From the NCBI GenBank assembly GCA_036925085.1, contig JAUPFP010000048.1, positions 1,098,501 through 1,162,500 of the forward strand: a DNA stretch of 64,000 nucleotides, in the 5' to 3' direction. Positions 48,156-61,175 of the stretch are shown one piece after another. A program made the translations under genes and the position numbers. Source of the DNA: Brachycybe producta. Taxonomy: Eukaryota > Arthropoda > Diplopoda > Playtdesmida > Andrognathidae. A model generated the notes under the pieces. The model was not told where the DNA came from and did no database searches. It saw only the letters and a list, made by a program, of their open reading frames with translations. Numbering within the stretch: the first letter of the stretch is position 1; every line of letters starts with the position of its first letter.

Positions 48156-51100
48156 AAGAAGAAACAAATTTAGTCAAGTCGTTTTGGACATGACTTGTCT
48201 ATATGTCCTGTGTAAGATCTAGAATCTAGACGAATTAAATCGCCTTAAAACTGAACTCTCTAAAGTGAAATCTTTCTCCAACTCCTCCTCCTCCTCCTTT
48301 TCTTCTTCTTTAGTTTGTCTATAGTTTGTATTACTTGAGTCTCAATCACATTGCCAAACTATGTAATGTGTTTTACTTGTCTTTTCATCTTATTAAGAAA
48401 AATAAATTGCAATACACATAGAATTTGTTAGTAGGTTGATACTCCAAGTCATCATCTATTTTATATCGTCTACATTTGGACCTCATAGTTACTTTAAATT
48501 ACTTTGTCGGATGATATTTTCTATATTTTATTTAGAGCTACATCATGCTACAAAGAAAGTAGTAATTTTGGTTATTCTGCGTTTTAGAAACAACTTTTAA
48601 ATCTACTTATAAAGCTGCCGCCATTCACGATCTGATCGGTACTGAGACAGAGATCGCAAATCTCATCTCTAAGAGTCTAGTTTTTCTTTGAAAATCTTTT
48701 TTAAAAAAAAATAGTCACATTTTTTAAAATTTTTATGATAAGAAACACGAAAAGGTCACATTCCATTTAAATTCTAGTTTCTAATAAAATTTAATTTTTT
48801 TAATAAAGATAATTGTGGAAAAGAGAAATAAATAAAAAAAAACTGCTCGTTGCTGCTTTACACTGTGATCAGGACCACATTTTGGCTATGTTCTCTAAGG
48901 GTCACCTGGTCTCCAAGCAGAGTTTCAAGATTTGAACTGATATTTCCTTATTTTTAATTTATTCATTTTATTAAATTGTTAGTTAATGTTCCACTAGTCA
49001 TGATTTAAATTAATTTAAGTCTACAATTTCAATTCACAGTCATTCGGACTTTTTTATTCTTTGCACTTCTCCGATTCTGTTCAAAAGTTCTGAAATTCAA
49101 TTTCATTCATTTCATTAGTTTTTAATCTTATAAGCATATAAATGATATGTTATTTTTTTATTAAATGTGCACATTATAGTTGTGCACAATTGGTGTTCAT
49201 ATTATTTGTAAAGTAAAAAAAAATTTCAATTTTTTGAAAAATGTTCATTTTAAAAATAATCAAATAAATTTGATTTTTTTTAAATCATGAGTTTGAACAA
49301 CCCTATGAGGCCAGTTGAGTGCTACTGAGACATTTGTAGATCTTTTATAGCATTTAAATATTTTTCAACTTTTGGCCAATTTTTGAAAAAAACCAAGTCT
49401 ATAGACTTGGTTTGTTGGAAGTTGTGTAGAATCGAATGGATCACGTATTTTTTTGTAGCACAGTCTGTGTACACCTACGTAGTGCAATCAGGAACAAGTG
49501 CCCGTACTCCAAGGGGTATTCATTCCTCAGATGCACCTAAAGTGGTAAACAACTAGCCCTTGAGGTAACCTTGACTTCAAGGAAAAGGCATGGAGGCAGG
49601 GATGATGCATCCCACGCTAGCATTCTCGTGACACCACCAAAATACAGATTGTCACAACAGCATCAAAACATAAAATGATGTCATTGATATTTATGGAGGT
49701 CTCTTAACTTTAAACTCAATTAACTCAGAACATTACTTTTGTCATTTATTCCTCTTGGCTTCGAGCCCCTCAAATACAATCAAAAGTTCTAAACCTATGG
49801 CTTACAATTGCCACTCGTACAAGAAAGTATCCTAATACTGTGTTTATATTTGTTAATTTCTCAATCACGTTTTTTTCAAAATCTGTGTAGAATTTGAATA
49901 CAAATAAGAAAGGACGTGATTGCATATTTTTGAAGTGTTTTTCCCCCAGCCATTTTAGAAAAAAAAAGTCTTGTAACATTCCCATTTTATATTTACAATG
50001 TTTATTCGAAAGTTGTTGTTTTTTTCAGAAAAAAAAAACTTGACATGTTCAATTGGAACTTTTATTTATTTTATTTCCATTTGTTTTTTTAAAGCTTGTT
50101 CAATAAGAGCAATTTTTATCTTCAATTTTTTTTTGAAAACGCATGCGCACTAATGACTAAAGAAACGGAAGGAAAAAAAAATTCGTTAGGTGATGGGAGC
50201 AAGGAACTAAAATGGTTCATTTTTCCTTTTTTTCTAGAGTGAGGGAGAAGGAGGGTCGTTCTTTGCAAAGAGATTATTTACTATATAACATTGGCGTCTG
50301 TAACTGTTGCAATTTGCTAGGAAACTATTGGGAATTGTTCCCCAGTGAATTTCTCTTTTGCTTGCCTTTTTCGTCCGTTACTTTTGTCTTATACAGTATA
50401 TACTATATAAGAAAATTTAAGGACGAATATAAATAGATTCAATGAAGATTATTTTGTGCAGCGTTTCCATCTTTTTATTTCCTTTAATTGCCATTGGCAT
50501 TGCAATGAACTGTGTTCTCCAGAGAGAAAGAGGTGGTGGTGGTTGGTTTAATTCAAAAGCATCAAAAACCCCTTTTTCGATGGTTATCCACTAATTCTTT
50601 ATTTGAAAACATCTGGAAAAGCTAACTTGCAGCATATAGAAACGATCCTATATTTGTAGTGCAGTCACACACTACACAGTTGTCGACTCAAGATTACTGG
50701 TCGAGTTATTAAAATGAGCCACATCACTTTCTTTTTCTAATTGTTCTGATTGGTCATTTTATCCGTGCTGAGCAGTCAACTCTTTGTTAGGCCTGCCCCC
50801 CTTTTTTGTTACGAAGCTTAAGAAACTATGGCATAACATGCAAATTCAAGAAAACAAAAGAAATATAATGTACCAAAGCAGCAAGGAAAACCAATCAAAC
50901 TTTCAAAGATTATATTTTATACAACACGTACTAAAGCACTGCGCTATAAAAGGTTAAGAAGTCTGTTATTTACTCTAGTGAGTCCTTCCTGCACAACATA
51001 CGGGTCTTGCTTTGCAGCCCGCATAATTTTATTTTTAATTTTTACGAAAATATATATAATTTATAATTACCTGTATGAGAAAGTTGATAATTAAATGCTA

Positions 51101-51358
51101 TTAGACTTTTACTGGCATAAATAAATTGTTTAGGTATTTGGTCAAACCCATGGGCTCCCAAAAATACTGGCGCTTGGTTGGGCGCCTGGTCAGTATCAAA
51201 AGCAATAAAATGTGTGCGCCACTGTTACTCGTACTATTAAAAATAATGTTAATTTTAGGGCTTGCTTTGCTCGCCAGAATATATATGAAGAAAAACCCAA
51301 TTTCAGTGTGTTTTTTCTGGAAGAAAAAAAGAAATTTCGAATTTGATCGGAGCAACTA

Positions 51359-51721
51359 TTAAGGTACATGCTGAATATTTCAGTACAGTAGCAGCAAGAC
51401 TGTAGTCAAACAGCCAATCACAGAGAACTCACATTCATTTCTCTATGTTCCTCTATTATTAGAGCCAATCACTGCAGGGGAGAAATCCTCTACTACTTTC
51501 TTGTGAAAGAGAAACAAAATGTAGAAAACATGGTGATTGATGAAGCACATTGTCTTGAGGTGAGTAAATCAACCATCACAGACTGCTCTTATTGGCTGCC
51601 AGTAGCAAGCAATACTTTAGTACAGTAATCTAACAGTGCAGCAGGAACCTCTGGACAGCAACAATCATGTACAGCAGCAGTACAGTATCTCTAACAACTT
51701 TCAGTGGGAATGTACCTTTAA
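51359..51721. mobile_element. TTAA-flanked MITE
   Basis: The left TTAAGGTACATGCTGAA pairs with the right TTTCAGTGGGAATGTACCTT then TAA. Both ends coincide with TTAA, as for piggyBac-type insertions. Inner arms CAGTACAGTAGCAGC and GTACAGCAGCAGTACAGTAT also pair. About 359 bp, no transposase. Confidence 0.6.
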
Positions 51722-53355
51722 AGCTGAGACATAACATGTCATCTATGAAAAGGTTGCCAAACCTGTGTTTAACACTGTATATTTGAGGCTTTTTTTCGGA
51801 CAAATGGTCATTTTCAAATTAAGTCTTTGTCACTCGCCAGGGTCGCCCCCTGTGAAATGAAAATAGGTCAATTATTTTTGTTTCATTTATGACAGTCTCT
51901 TAATAGAGTATCAACCCCAAACTTGTAGTTGCGGCCCATGGAGGTTTTTTTGGAGTAATATGGCTTGCAACCTCAACCAATTTGAGCCACAGCAAGATTT
52001 GTTTATGACAGTATTTCTACCATTCTTTGTTAACTTTAATGGTAATCGTTAACAAACAGTAGAATCAGTCTGAAGCTTGGTCCCTGCCCCTACTTACTAA
52101 AGAGAACATCACATCATTAAATGGCATCCAAACCAGAAAACCCTGTTTAATTCAGTAAACATGGCCATTTAAAGCCATCTAAATAATTAAGAATTGAATT
52201 TTTAATGATGACTAAGTCAAAGGTCGTGCTAAACTCATAAACTTTTGATAGGAAGTTTCACGTTTGACTTAATCTTTTGCTGTTTTGGTCCTTTTTATTA
52301 TGTATTGAGACTGTTTAGTTGTGTTCTTGCAGGTAGTTTTTGTGGAATAATTTTAATTTGAAGATAGTTTCTACTTTATCTTAAGTTAGCGATTACTGTT
52401 GCAACATTCTGTTACAGCTCCTTGCAATTTTGACTACCACATATGAATAATATAATTTCAACTTTTCAGTTATTAGATAAGACTTCAAAATGCAAACAAA
52501 CGAAAAGGTAATCAAAGTTTTCTATAAACAGTTGTGCCACCAACATTTCACACTATAAGCTTAGTTACATACAAAAGCGTATTATTCCCTGAGAATCCAG
52601 TCAGATGGAGTGAATTGTTGATTTATCTTTTCAAACGTTTTCTACTTTAGCTTTATATGAGACAATTTTTAGTGATAAAAAGTGTTTCTTTAGGTTATTG
52701 TCTTTGCTATATAGCACTGATTACATTTTCATGAAGTTATCTCTCACAAGCAAACAAAAAAATCTTATGCATTTAACGATTTTTTTTTTCGTTCGAGAGA
52801 AAAAAAAAAATCTTTTATACAATAAAAAAGGCATTCTACTACTTTTCGCCGTCAAATACTTCGATTTTATGTGTCAAAGTAAAATAAAAAATCGAAGGGG
52901 TTTTTATGACAATCCTATGTATATACGTTTTGAATTACAATGCAAACTCAGTTGAGTTTTGGTTGTGTTTCTTTATTCGGGGTTTTTTTTCTGCATCCTT
53001 CCTATATTTTTTTCTATTCAAAAAAAGTTTTTATCAAATGTTGCAAATGTCATGTGGAATGTTTCTCACAATTCGTCTAGAATTTGTTTATTTAGACACT
53101 TGTACATTCATCACAATGAAAATGGCTTTGTTTAATTTTCTTTAGAAAGATATTAGGTTTATGTGAAAGGGCTTATTGTTGTAATGGGATATTTTATATA
53201 TTTGTGTGTGTTTTTAAAGGTCTAACAACATCTCTTTTTTATTGATATCTTTTCATTTGAATTGAATTTCGAGTTGACTTTTTAAAGTTTTTTTTGCTGG
53301 TTACTTGTTTTTTTTTTGTTAGTTTAGGTAAACAAATATGCAATAATGAATAAAG

Positions 53356-54272
53356 TGTGACGTGGCTGGCCCTCCTTTGACACCATCTTGTTTACCGACT
53401 CGCGAAGAGGAGGAACCTCGTTGTTGACGACGACGTTGTTCCCTCTGAAGAATCGGCGGTGCCGGGGTCGACTCTGTTGTCGACTGCTGCGGGCCAGCCT
53501 CTACTGCTGTTGAACCTCTGGGGGTTGGGTTCACCGGGCGCGACATTTACTTGCCTTGCCTGGCACGGCCCACAAAAAGACCGTCTTTCCTAGGGATCTT
53601 TGGATATAGGGCGTGACGATGCCGAAGTAACTAGTCCTTTTCGTTGAGTTGCTGGAGGCTCCAGGCAGAGGGACTCAGGCTGTGTCTGAGTACCTTCTGC
53701 TGGATACTCCTCTATTTTAGGAGTACAGAAACCCAATATAATTCACATACACCACACTGACACAGGTTGATGTATAATAATGTCTCTTTACTAGCTCTTT
53801 GTTATTACATTCTTGATAACACTCTTTACATTACTCTTTACTATAAGTCAGACTTAACTCTACACTCTGTGTTTTGAGTTTACTCTTCTAGTCCTCTTGG
53901 ACTGACTCTGAAACAAGACTTACTGGTTTCAACTCTAGGCTCTGACTGTTTTACTCAGTGTCTAAACTCTGACTGTCCTCACACTCAAAGTCTCAGGCTC
54001 ACTTGTCCGGTCTCCTGGGAGTGGCAACTGTCACCTCAGGGCTTAATGATTGACCAACTGGGCCAATCATTGCCCTGGGCCGGGGGTACTAAATCATAAT
54101 CAGAAATATTCTTGGAACTTATTTCCAATTTTCTCACGGTCGGACTTGGTTCCACGAATTCTCTAGAATTCGGGCCACCCATGTCCGAACATCTGTGCAC
54201 CAAGGGGTGCCTTACTGTCAAGACTGAATTTTGACTTAAGTGTTTCACCTTCTGTTTCTACAGGGTGTCACA
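53356..54272 (-). mobile_element. LTR-like element (probable solo LTR), copy 2
   Basis: Inverted relative to copy 1. On the minus strand it starts TGTGACACCCTG and ends CCAGCCACGTCACA; the flanks carry the 4-bp duplication AAAG. It shares with copy 1 the segment around ACAGATGTTC, the CCTGAGGTGACAGTTG motif, the GGGACTCAG block and the 3' end. Being 917 bp, it keeps a segment missing in copy 1. Near its 3' end is an open frame beginning MSRPVNPTPRG (minus, ATG at 53546) that is rich in Q, S, T and R and continues past the element end; it could be the start of a gag-like frame or a chance frame. Confidence 0.7.
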
Positions 54273-54719
54273 AAAGTATCTTTTAGCGGCTTTCTTTTAT
54301 TATGATTTTGAAATAGTGGCAGACATATTTGATGAGACTAAACTCACTAAAGCTACTTCTACTTTTCATCACCTTTGTTGTTATTACTACAGGAAAAATT
54401 GCAGCAATTATTGCAGATGTAGTAGTGTATAATGTTTTGGTGAAATTACTATAAAAAGCACATTGTGAAATCTAGCAAACTTTTAATGCAACGACCTCAG
54501 TTATGGCTGGTAGGTTTGTTTTAAATATGTGCTCAGTGTGTAACAAAACTGCATTCAGAGAGCTCGGGTGAAACAATTTACTAGATATAAACGGTTTAAA
54601 TTTAGATGTAACATTTACATTTTTAAACGCACGCCTTTTGTCATAAACGAACTGCAAGAAAACTTTGCAGGGTATTTGTAATGTACAGTTTTTGATAAGG
54701 GGTTTCCAGACTAACACAA

Positions 54720-55030
54720 TTAAGAGATCTTTGCACGGTCACATTCATAATACTGGTCATTTGTTCCTATGGTTATTCAACAACTGAACTCATTTTCATG
54801 AGATTTTGTAGATCAAAAGCTTATTGTTTTGTAGTATTCATAGATTTTTGTGACAATGCATCTTATATGCTGCATAAGGAAAGACACAATTGGTGTTATT
54901 GTTGGGTAATTTTTGTTTTTGAAAATACATTTTAAATTGTTGCAGCTCGGACTGTTGACCTACCGCCACAGACGTTCATGTTTGTTTGCAGAGCAATTTG
55001 TCAAATTCAAATACAAACTATGAAGTTACC
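54720..55030 (+). pseudogene. LINE 3' fragment
   Basis: TTAAGAGATCTTTGCACGGT then CATTTGTTCCTATGGTTATT corresponds to the REIFARS..SYWSFVP signature in decayed form, followed by TTTTGTGACAATGCATCTTA then TATGCTGC and TTGTCAAATTCAAATACAAA, shared in order with the copy at 34600-34970. Confidence 0.55.
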
Positions 55031-57139
55031 TGCGCGTTAACATTAAACAGTCCAATAGTCACTAGTTAGATTTAAAACACAACATTTGTTGAATTATTGT
55101 TTAAGACAATTGCACCCAGACAGACACAAAAGCCACATAATAAACTTTTGTTCTTATTCTAGATCTACATCATTAAAACAATTTATTTAAATTGCAATCT
55201 GAAATTGTTTGTATTTTTTTCCTATAATTATTCTGTTTTTTTTTTTTTGCATCAACAAAAAAGGTTGGTTAGTTTTTGACATTTCACCAAGATTATTTAT
55301 TCTAACTTATTAAAAGTGAATTTCTTCATCACCTTTTTTTTTAATGTACAATTTCTCAAGTCAGGAAGGAGCCAACTATCTTTTCCATATATTTATTTAT
55401 TTTTTGCATTTTATGCCTCTTTCATTTCTCTCTAATGATCATCATGATGACAAATGTAGAAAGAAAAAAATGGTACTGCTTTTTTAATTGGGTTGCATCA
55501 TCATAATCATCATCATCCATGAACGTGCAACCTACTTTCATTATCGATTGTCTTTTTTATATATACTGTATATAAAATAGAAGCAAAAAATAAGGTGTGT
55601 GTTGTCTCCGTTTTCTCTTTATGCCATTTATTGTTATATGTGGCAGAAAAAGAGTTTTCCGTAAATTAGAACAGTCAGCTTAAAATATATATGTAGAGAG
55701 AGAGAGAGAGAGTGGAAGAGACTAAGAGGTTTAAGGACCCTACATGCACACAGCATTTTCTTCAATCTTTATCTATAGCTGTTTTTCATTAGATGCTAAT
55801 GTTAAGAGAAAGACACATTTTACATCTATTGGAGGATTACTAACTAGTTTTGTGTATGTTGAAAATAGCGAATTTTCTTTTATATAAAAGGAACCTAGCT
55901 AGACTGAAGAATATTGTGTCTAATAACCTTTCATTACTGTGAATGTTGAAAATTATTCATTCAGACTACGTGCTATATAATGCATATTATGAGATATAGG
56001 AGTTTTTTTTTCTTGACAGACATAAAGAAGAAGAAAGAAAAAAAAACTGATGCAAAGTTGCAAAAGGAAGAAGGGGGAATCTCTACATTGGAATTTTCAA
56101 AAGCTTTCATTACACCTAGGGTTCATTCATTCATTCATTGTCTGTGCACCTCTCTTGTGATATTTTTTTTAGTAAAGGTCTTAAGTCTTAATGGTGATAC
56201 ATGCCACCTCCATACTCATTTCACGAGACAACATTCATAAATGCGCCAAGGCGAGAGGAGGCTTAAGCTTGATGAGACATACCTAGCTATCTTGCTAGCA
56301 ATAGATAAATCGAAAAAGCAGCATGCTATAAACATTAAGCGTAGATCTAAAATCGTTAGGAGCTCACTTTATTTTGCTTACTGTTGTCTTAGATGTCGAT
56401 AGCTCGTATATTTTAATAGCTGAAATCACCCAATTTATACTTTAAAAAAAAGTTGATATACTCTAAGAATGAAGTAACTATTATAGAGTATGAAAGAAAC
56501 AAAAAAAGGTAGCTTCTATTTTTTTCAGTTTCACTGTATAGCTTCTAAGGTTCTACCATTTTTTATACGTATATCTGCGAAGGGTTCAAAATAAAACAAA
56601 CCTTACTGTATAATGTTGTCTTTGAAAGTGTCTTCTACTAGAATAGCATAAACAGAAGAGGTTTTCTGAATGTTTTCACCTGTTTTAATAATGGAATGAT
56701 TTCGCGCATTGCAGTGGCAGATTTTTTTTCTTATTCCTCTTTCTCTACCTATAGTATAGGCCTAGTTCTATATGTACTGTATATACCTTTATGTATAAAA
56801 TTGTATATTTTATCTTTTCCGCAGTTCGTTTTCAAAAAAGCTTTTATTTTGTGAAGTGTGTAAAAATTTGATATGATGCACATAATCCATCTAGTGTGTT
56901 GGCGCGCACATATCTATCTTTTTCACTTTTTTTTATTCTGCTCATCATGATCAGTAATATACTTGAACTTAAAGATGGTCGTAAGAATTTTACAGGTCAC
57001 TTGCTGTGTGAGGCTTGTATAAGAGTCTATGTTAGAGCTAGAAGTAGAAATTTATTGAATTTTAACAATATGAAATGCGAATGTTTTAGATTTTGTAATA
57101 TTGAAATACTTAGTAAAATAACTTATAGGTACCAATTGA

Positions 57140-57890
57140 TTAAAGCAGCGGTCATTCTAGCTATTTTGGCAGTAAAATCGACAAATATATTTTATGCAGT
57201 AAATATCTATTGTTAATGTGATAATGCACTTGCACAAGTTGCAAAATTTTTTTTGCAGATAGGTTTGCAAGAAATAAATAAAAAAATTGCTTTGAATCTT
57301 GCGCAGTTTCTTGCAACAGCAACAAAAAAACGAAGATCAGCGTTTTCTGTAAAGGCGCATTCACACTAGGTTGGTTCGCAAGCTGCTGGTTGCTGCTGGC
57401 TATTAGCAGCAACAGCAAGCAGTGGCTGCTTTGGGTTCACACTTATCCAGTCACTGCTGGTATTAGCAGTGCATTTCATCCAATCACCATCGTGCAAAAA
57501 CACAAAATCTAACTACAACCAACCCAAGCAGTGGAGTTTCAACTGCAAACTAGTGCCACTACTAGCAACAAAGGGTTCACACTAGCTGGTAGCAGCAAGA
57601 AAGGAGTCACATGACCAGCTGGGAACTGCTTAAGTTGGACATGTTCAACTTCACCAGCCACTGTTAAAATCACTAGCGTGCTGGAGAAAGCAGCTGCTGG
57701 TAGCACTTCAGACTAATGTGCTAGCTGGCTACAAATAGCAAGCAGCAACCAGCAGCTGATAAACCAGCCTAGTGTGAGTGCGCCATACGAAAGCACTTAA
57801 AGTCTTGTAAGAGTATTATCACCTTGGCAGTTACAATTAGTTTGCAGTGAATCTTGCATTAGATATTGCCTATGTGATTGGCGTTTTATA
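57140..57890. mobile_element. MITE family B, copy interrupted by another MITE
   Basis: Left TAAAGCAGCGGTCATTCTAG and right TGCCTATGTGATTGGCGTTT are degenerate family B termini; the interior has TGTGATAATGCACTTGCACA, GCGCAGTTTCTTGCAACAGC and TCTTGTAAGAGTATTATCAC. A 434-bp element interrupts it at 57352-57785. About 315 bp remain without it. Confidence 0.6.
57352..57785. mobile_element. MITE with GGCGCATTCACACTAGG termini, nested
   Basis: AAGGCGCATTCACACTAGGT and GCAAGCTGCTGGTTGCTGCT on the left are mirrored by AGCAGCAACCAGCAGCTGAT and CAGCCTAGTGTGAGTGCGCC on the right. TA flanks both ends (57350-57351 and 57786-57787). The interior is unusually rich in AGCAGC/GCTGCT words, so the RNA would form a stable GC-rich hairpin. 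No coding capacity. Confidence 0.72.
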
Positions 57891-60709
57891 CATTGAACAA
57901 GATTATTCAGCAACATTTTTTATTTTTTGTAAGAAATGTCTTTGTGAAACACACGCAAGTATAATTATTATTTGTGGTGATCACATGTGAGAAATTATTT
58001 TTGTTCAGTTTTTTTGGAAGTAGGTCATATTACATTTTGTATTATTAATTCAAATTTACAGAATGGAATGTTTGTATAATGTTTACATGCATGAGAAAAG
58101 ACAAATGTAGAAAAAAAACGTCTATAGACGGTTTTACAACTCAATCATTTTCAACTAATTATAATTTATTGTCTAGAGTAAATTAAACTAGTTTAGTCGC
58201 TTATGTACATATTTATTTATAGTTAACAAGTGTATTAAATGTATATATTGACTGATCTACCGTATATCGCAAAACGAACGGCCTAATTTGTCACTAAAAT
58301 ATAAAGATTGGATCAGCAAAGTAGTTTAAAATTGAATATGTCTGAAATTCTAAATGCTACACGTTAAAAATACTTCAGTTGATTTTTAGGAGCATACGAA
58401 AATATATTTATTTAAAAAAAATTAAACATATTTGTAAAGAATTTTTTTCCAAAAGTGGCTTACTTTAGAAAAACAATTTTTTTTTAACTTTATCTTTATT
58501 TTATTTTTTCTATAACTACATTCTGTTTGTTGTTAACAACAACCACATTGCACTATGCCCCTCAAATGATAAAAGACCTAAGCGTTAGTTCTTTGACATA
58601 TGGTATAGAGCTATACATGTTTGATAAAAATCATTGACATTTTCAAGAAAAAAAATCATGAAGTTATGTGATGAGTTCACAAATGAAAAAAATTACAATT
58701 TCAAGTTCTGTAACATCATCGTGAGTTAACGCTCATAGATTTCTATGCCTGTTGTAGAATAGACCTATTCTTAAACATCGCTCAGTCCTACAGATCGAAA
58801 ATTGATTTTGAATTAATTTTGACGAGTGTTGGATGACTTTTAATATCTATGAATGATTGTTGGAATTGCAAAATAATCACAATTTATTAAAAAAATACAT
58901 CATTTATTTACACAGGCTTACTTACTAATGGATTTTCTTTCACTCTTCACACTATTATATTTACCTGTCAAAATGTGATTGATTTCAACTGTTAAAAAAA
59001 TACACCACATGAGACTCTTTACATTGTGACAATTTAATGTGTACCTTTTTTCTTTCTTTGCAATTGCATTCAACTAATTTTGGCTAAAGTGGTTTTTGAT
59101 GAATAACTTTGGTGACCTTTTTTTCTTGTTTTAAATTATGACCATTGTTGGGTTACTTAATACGTTTGTTATTGTATGAATACATTATACTTTTCTTTTA
59201 TCATAATATATGAGATCTAAGTATATTTATTATCTTAGAGTATCTTTCTCTCTTATTTGAGTGTTTGTTTTTAGTTACATCTATTTTCATCATGTCTTCA
59301 ATCATATTGTCAAGAGAGAAAATATTCGACAATTTTACCAGACATTAATGATTATTCATAATTTATAGTTCGTGAAGCTCTTAAATATCAACTTTGTCTT
59401 TATTTTGACGCAATGTCGAATTTATTCTCTAGTTTTTAACCATTTTTCTTAAAACATTGGGAATTGTTGCTGCATTGATTGCATTTTACTTCGTAAATAG
59501 CCCAATAGAAAAATCATGTGTTTTTTTTCTTTCAACTTTTTATATAAAGTATTGTATATAACGTTCTTATATTGGAGTTCTTTTGATTTAAGTCTCGTCT
59601 GTGTTTTAATATCATTGAATTTCTACCCATTGGTGTCAGATTGATAAATGCATTTGTGTGTGGCGTTATCAAGTTGGACGAATTATTGCAACGTTTGCAA
59701 ACAAACTTCAATAAAAAAAAAAACAGAAAACGGGAAAAAATGCTTTTTCGTTTTTAGTCCTATATGTAGTAGGCATCTACTTTAAAGTTTAGATTTTCTG
59801 CATAGAATTTTTTTTTTTTAAATTTGAATTTGAATAATTACTCTGCAAGCAGGCACAAAGGGCCTATGGCAAAGAGACTATTCAGTCCAAAGCAGAATAG
59901 AAGTGCATTATCAAAATAAATTTCTATCACCTACCAATAACAATTGTCCATGCAAATACAAAGTGGCATGTGTGCCAAAGGTCTAAGAGGTATAGACTGC
60001 CAAAACTGTTCGAAACTGAATGGAGTGTGTTCAGTTCCTCAGCTTTGAAGCAGTTTGTCAAATTTACAATGTTCGAAGATAAAATTTGGTGAAATTTGCA
60101 TATCAATATTTTTAGAACATTAGCTCAGTTGTCTACTTTCAATAGAAATTTAACATGAACGGCTCCTCATACAGTATAGATTTATTAAGCTTCATTAAAA
60201 AAGCTGAGTTACTGGAATAAAATTAGTTAATTATTAATCTGTTTAGTACACAAATACAAAATGGATAAAACAATTTTTTTAATAATTCTGATGAAGGTGA
60301 AAATGGCGGTACAAAATATTTTAGCTGAAAATTCAGTTTCAATTTCAAAGAAAATGAAAATAGTTTTTAGAGATTCGTAAATAAGTTTATTCAAGCCTAA
60401 TACCTAGTGCACAATTAATAATTTAAAGGCATTTAAATAATAAATGTGTTGCCCTGTGAAGGGCAAACAAACAATATGTCACATTCAATTTATTCAGTTA
60501 ATAATCTGAAAATACTGAGTTAATACTTAAATATAATATATAAACTATTGACAAAATATTGATTTAGTATTTCAATTTAAAATATTAATAATAACGTCAA
60601 TTTTTATTTGGTGTTCATGTCCTTAACTGGATTCCGTATAATTCACCTAAACACATTTAATTTGAATTCATTTAACTCATGTGTGTCCTATGTTTAAGCC
60701 CATTAATAG

Positions 60710-60830
60710 GGGTAGACGGAGCACCTGCAATTAAGCTTGGGACCAACATGATACAGGTACTTGTCACGTGACTTTGGGCAAAACTCTCATTGTGAAACAT
60801 GACATTCCTGAGATAAACTGCTAATAACCT
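60710..60830 (+). repeat. Possible SINE-like fragment
   Basis: CACGTGACTTTGGGCAAAAC then TCTCATTGTG resembles the GTGACCTTGGGCAAGACACT tail common to several animal SINE families. No clear RNA polymerase III A and B boxes could be read upstream. Low confidence. Confidence 0.25.
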
Positions 60831-60977
60831 TTGATCAACCGTCTTTTAGCAGCTCAAATGGCTCATACACTGTCTGTCTCTATACATGGTCTAAGATTTA
60901 AGCTGATCATAAATATAATGGACGGTTAAGAACGTTCAAGGTAGAGTTTTGTTGTTTTTAATGGCAAAAATTACCAA

Positions 60978-61014
60978 AATTAATTAAATTAATTAAATTA
61001 ATTAAATTAAAATT
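60978..61014. repeat. Tandem TTAAA-type repeat
   Basis: Four units of AATTAATTAA-like sequence, period 9-10 (ATTAAATTA). Confidence 0.8.
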
Positions 61015-61085
61015 TATAACTTTCTGATTAGTGATCATTTTTATAACGTGCGCTTCAACACCACTGTGGTTAAACATGAATGTCT

Positions 61086-61175
61086 ATAAGGAGGTGATCA
61101 CACGTTAACAATTGCAATTAATTCAAGGACACATTGGCAATATTTAATGCAAGATTCACTGCAATGTTGCTCACT
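61086..61175. mobile_element. MITE family B, terminal fragment
   Basis: GGTGATCACACGTTAACAAT then TGCAATTAATTCAAGGACAC and GGCAATATTTAATGCAAGAT, then TCACTGCAATG, are consecutive family B blocks. The remainder of the element is absent. Confidence 0.5.

Noticed and set aside
49480-49640. Less AT-rich patch with CCTTGAGGTAACCTTGACTT and similar words
   Set aside because: Could be a repeat or decayed coding piece, but no inverted ends, duplication or protein motif could be supported.
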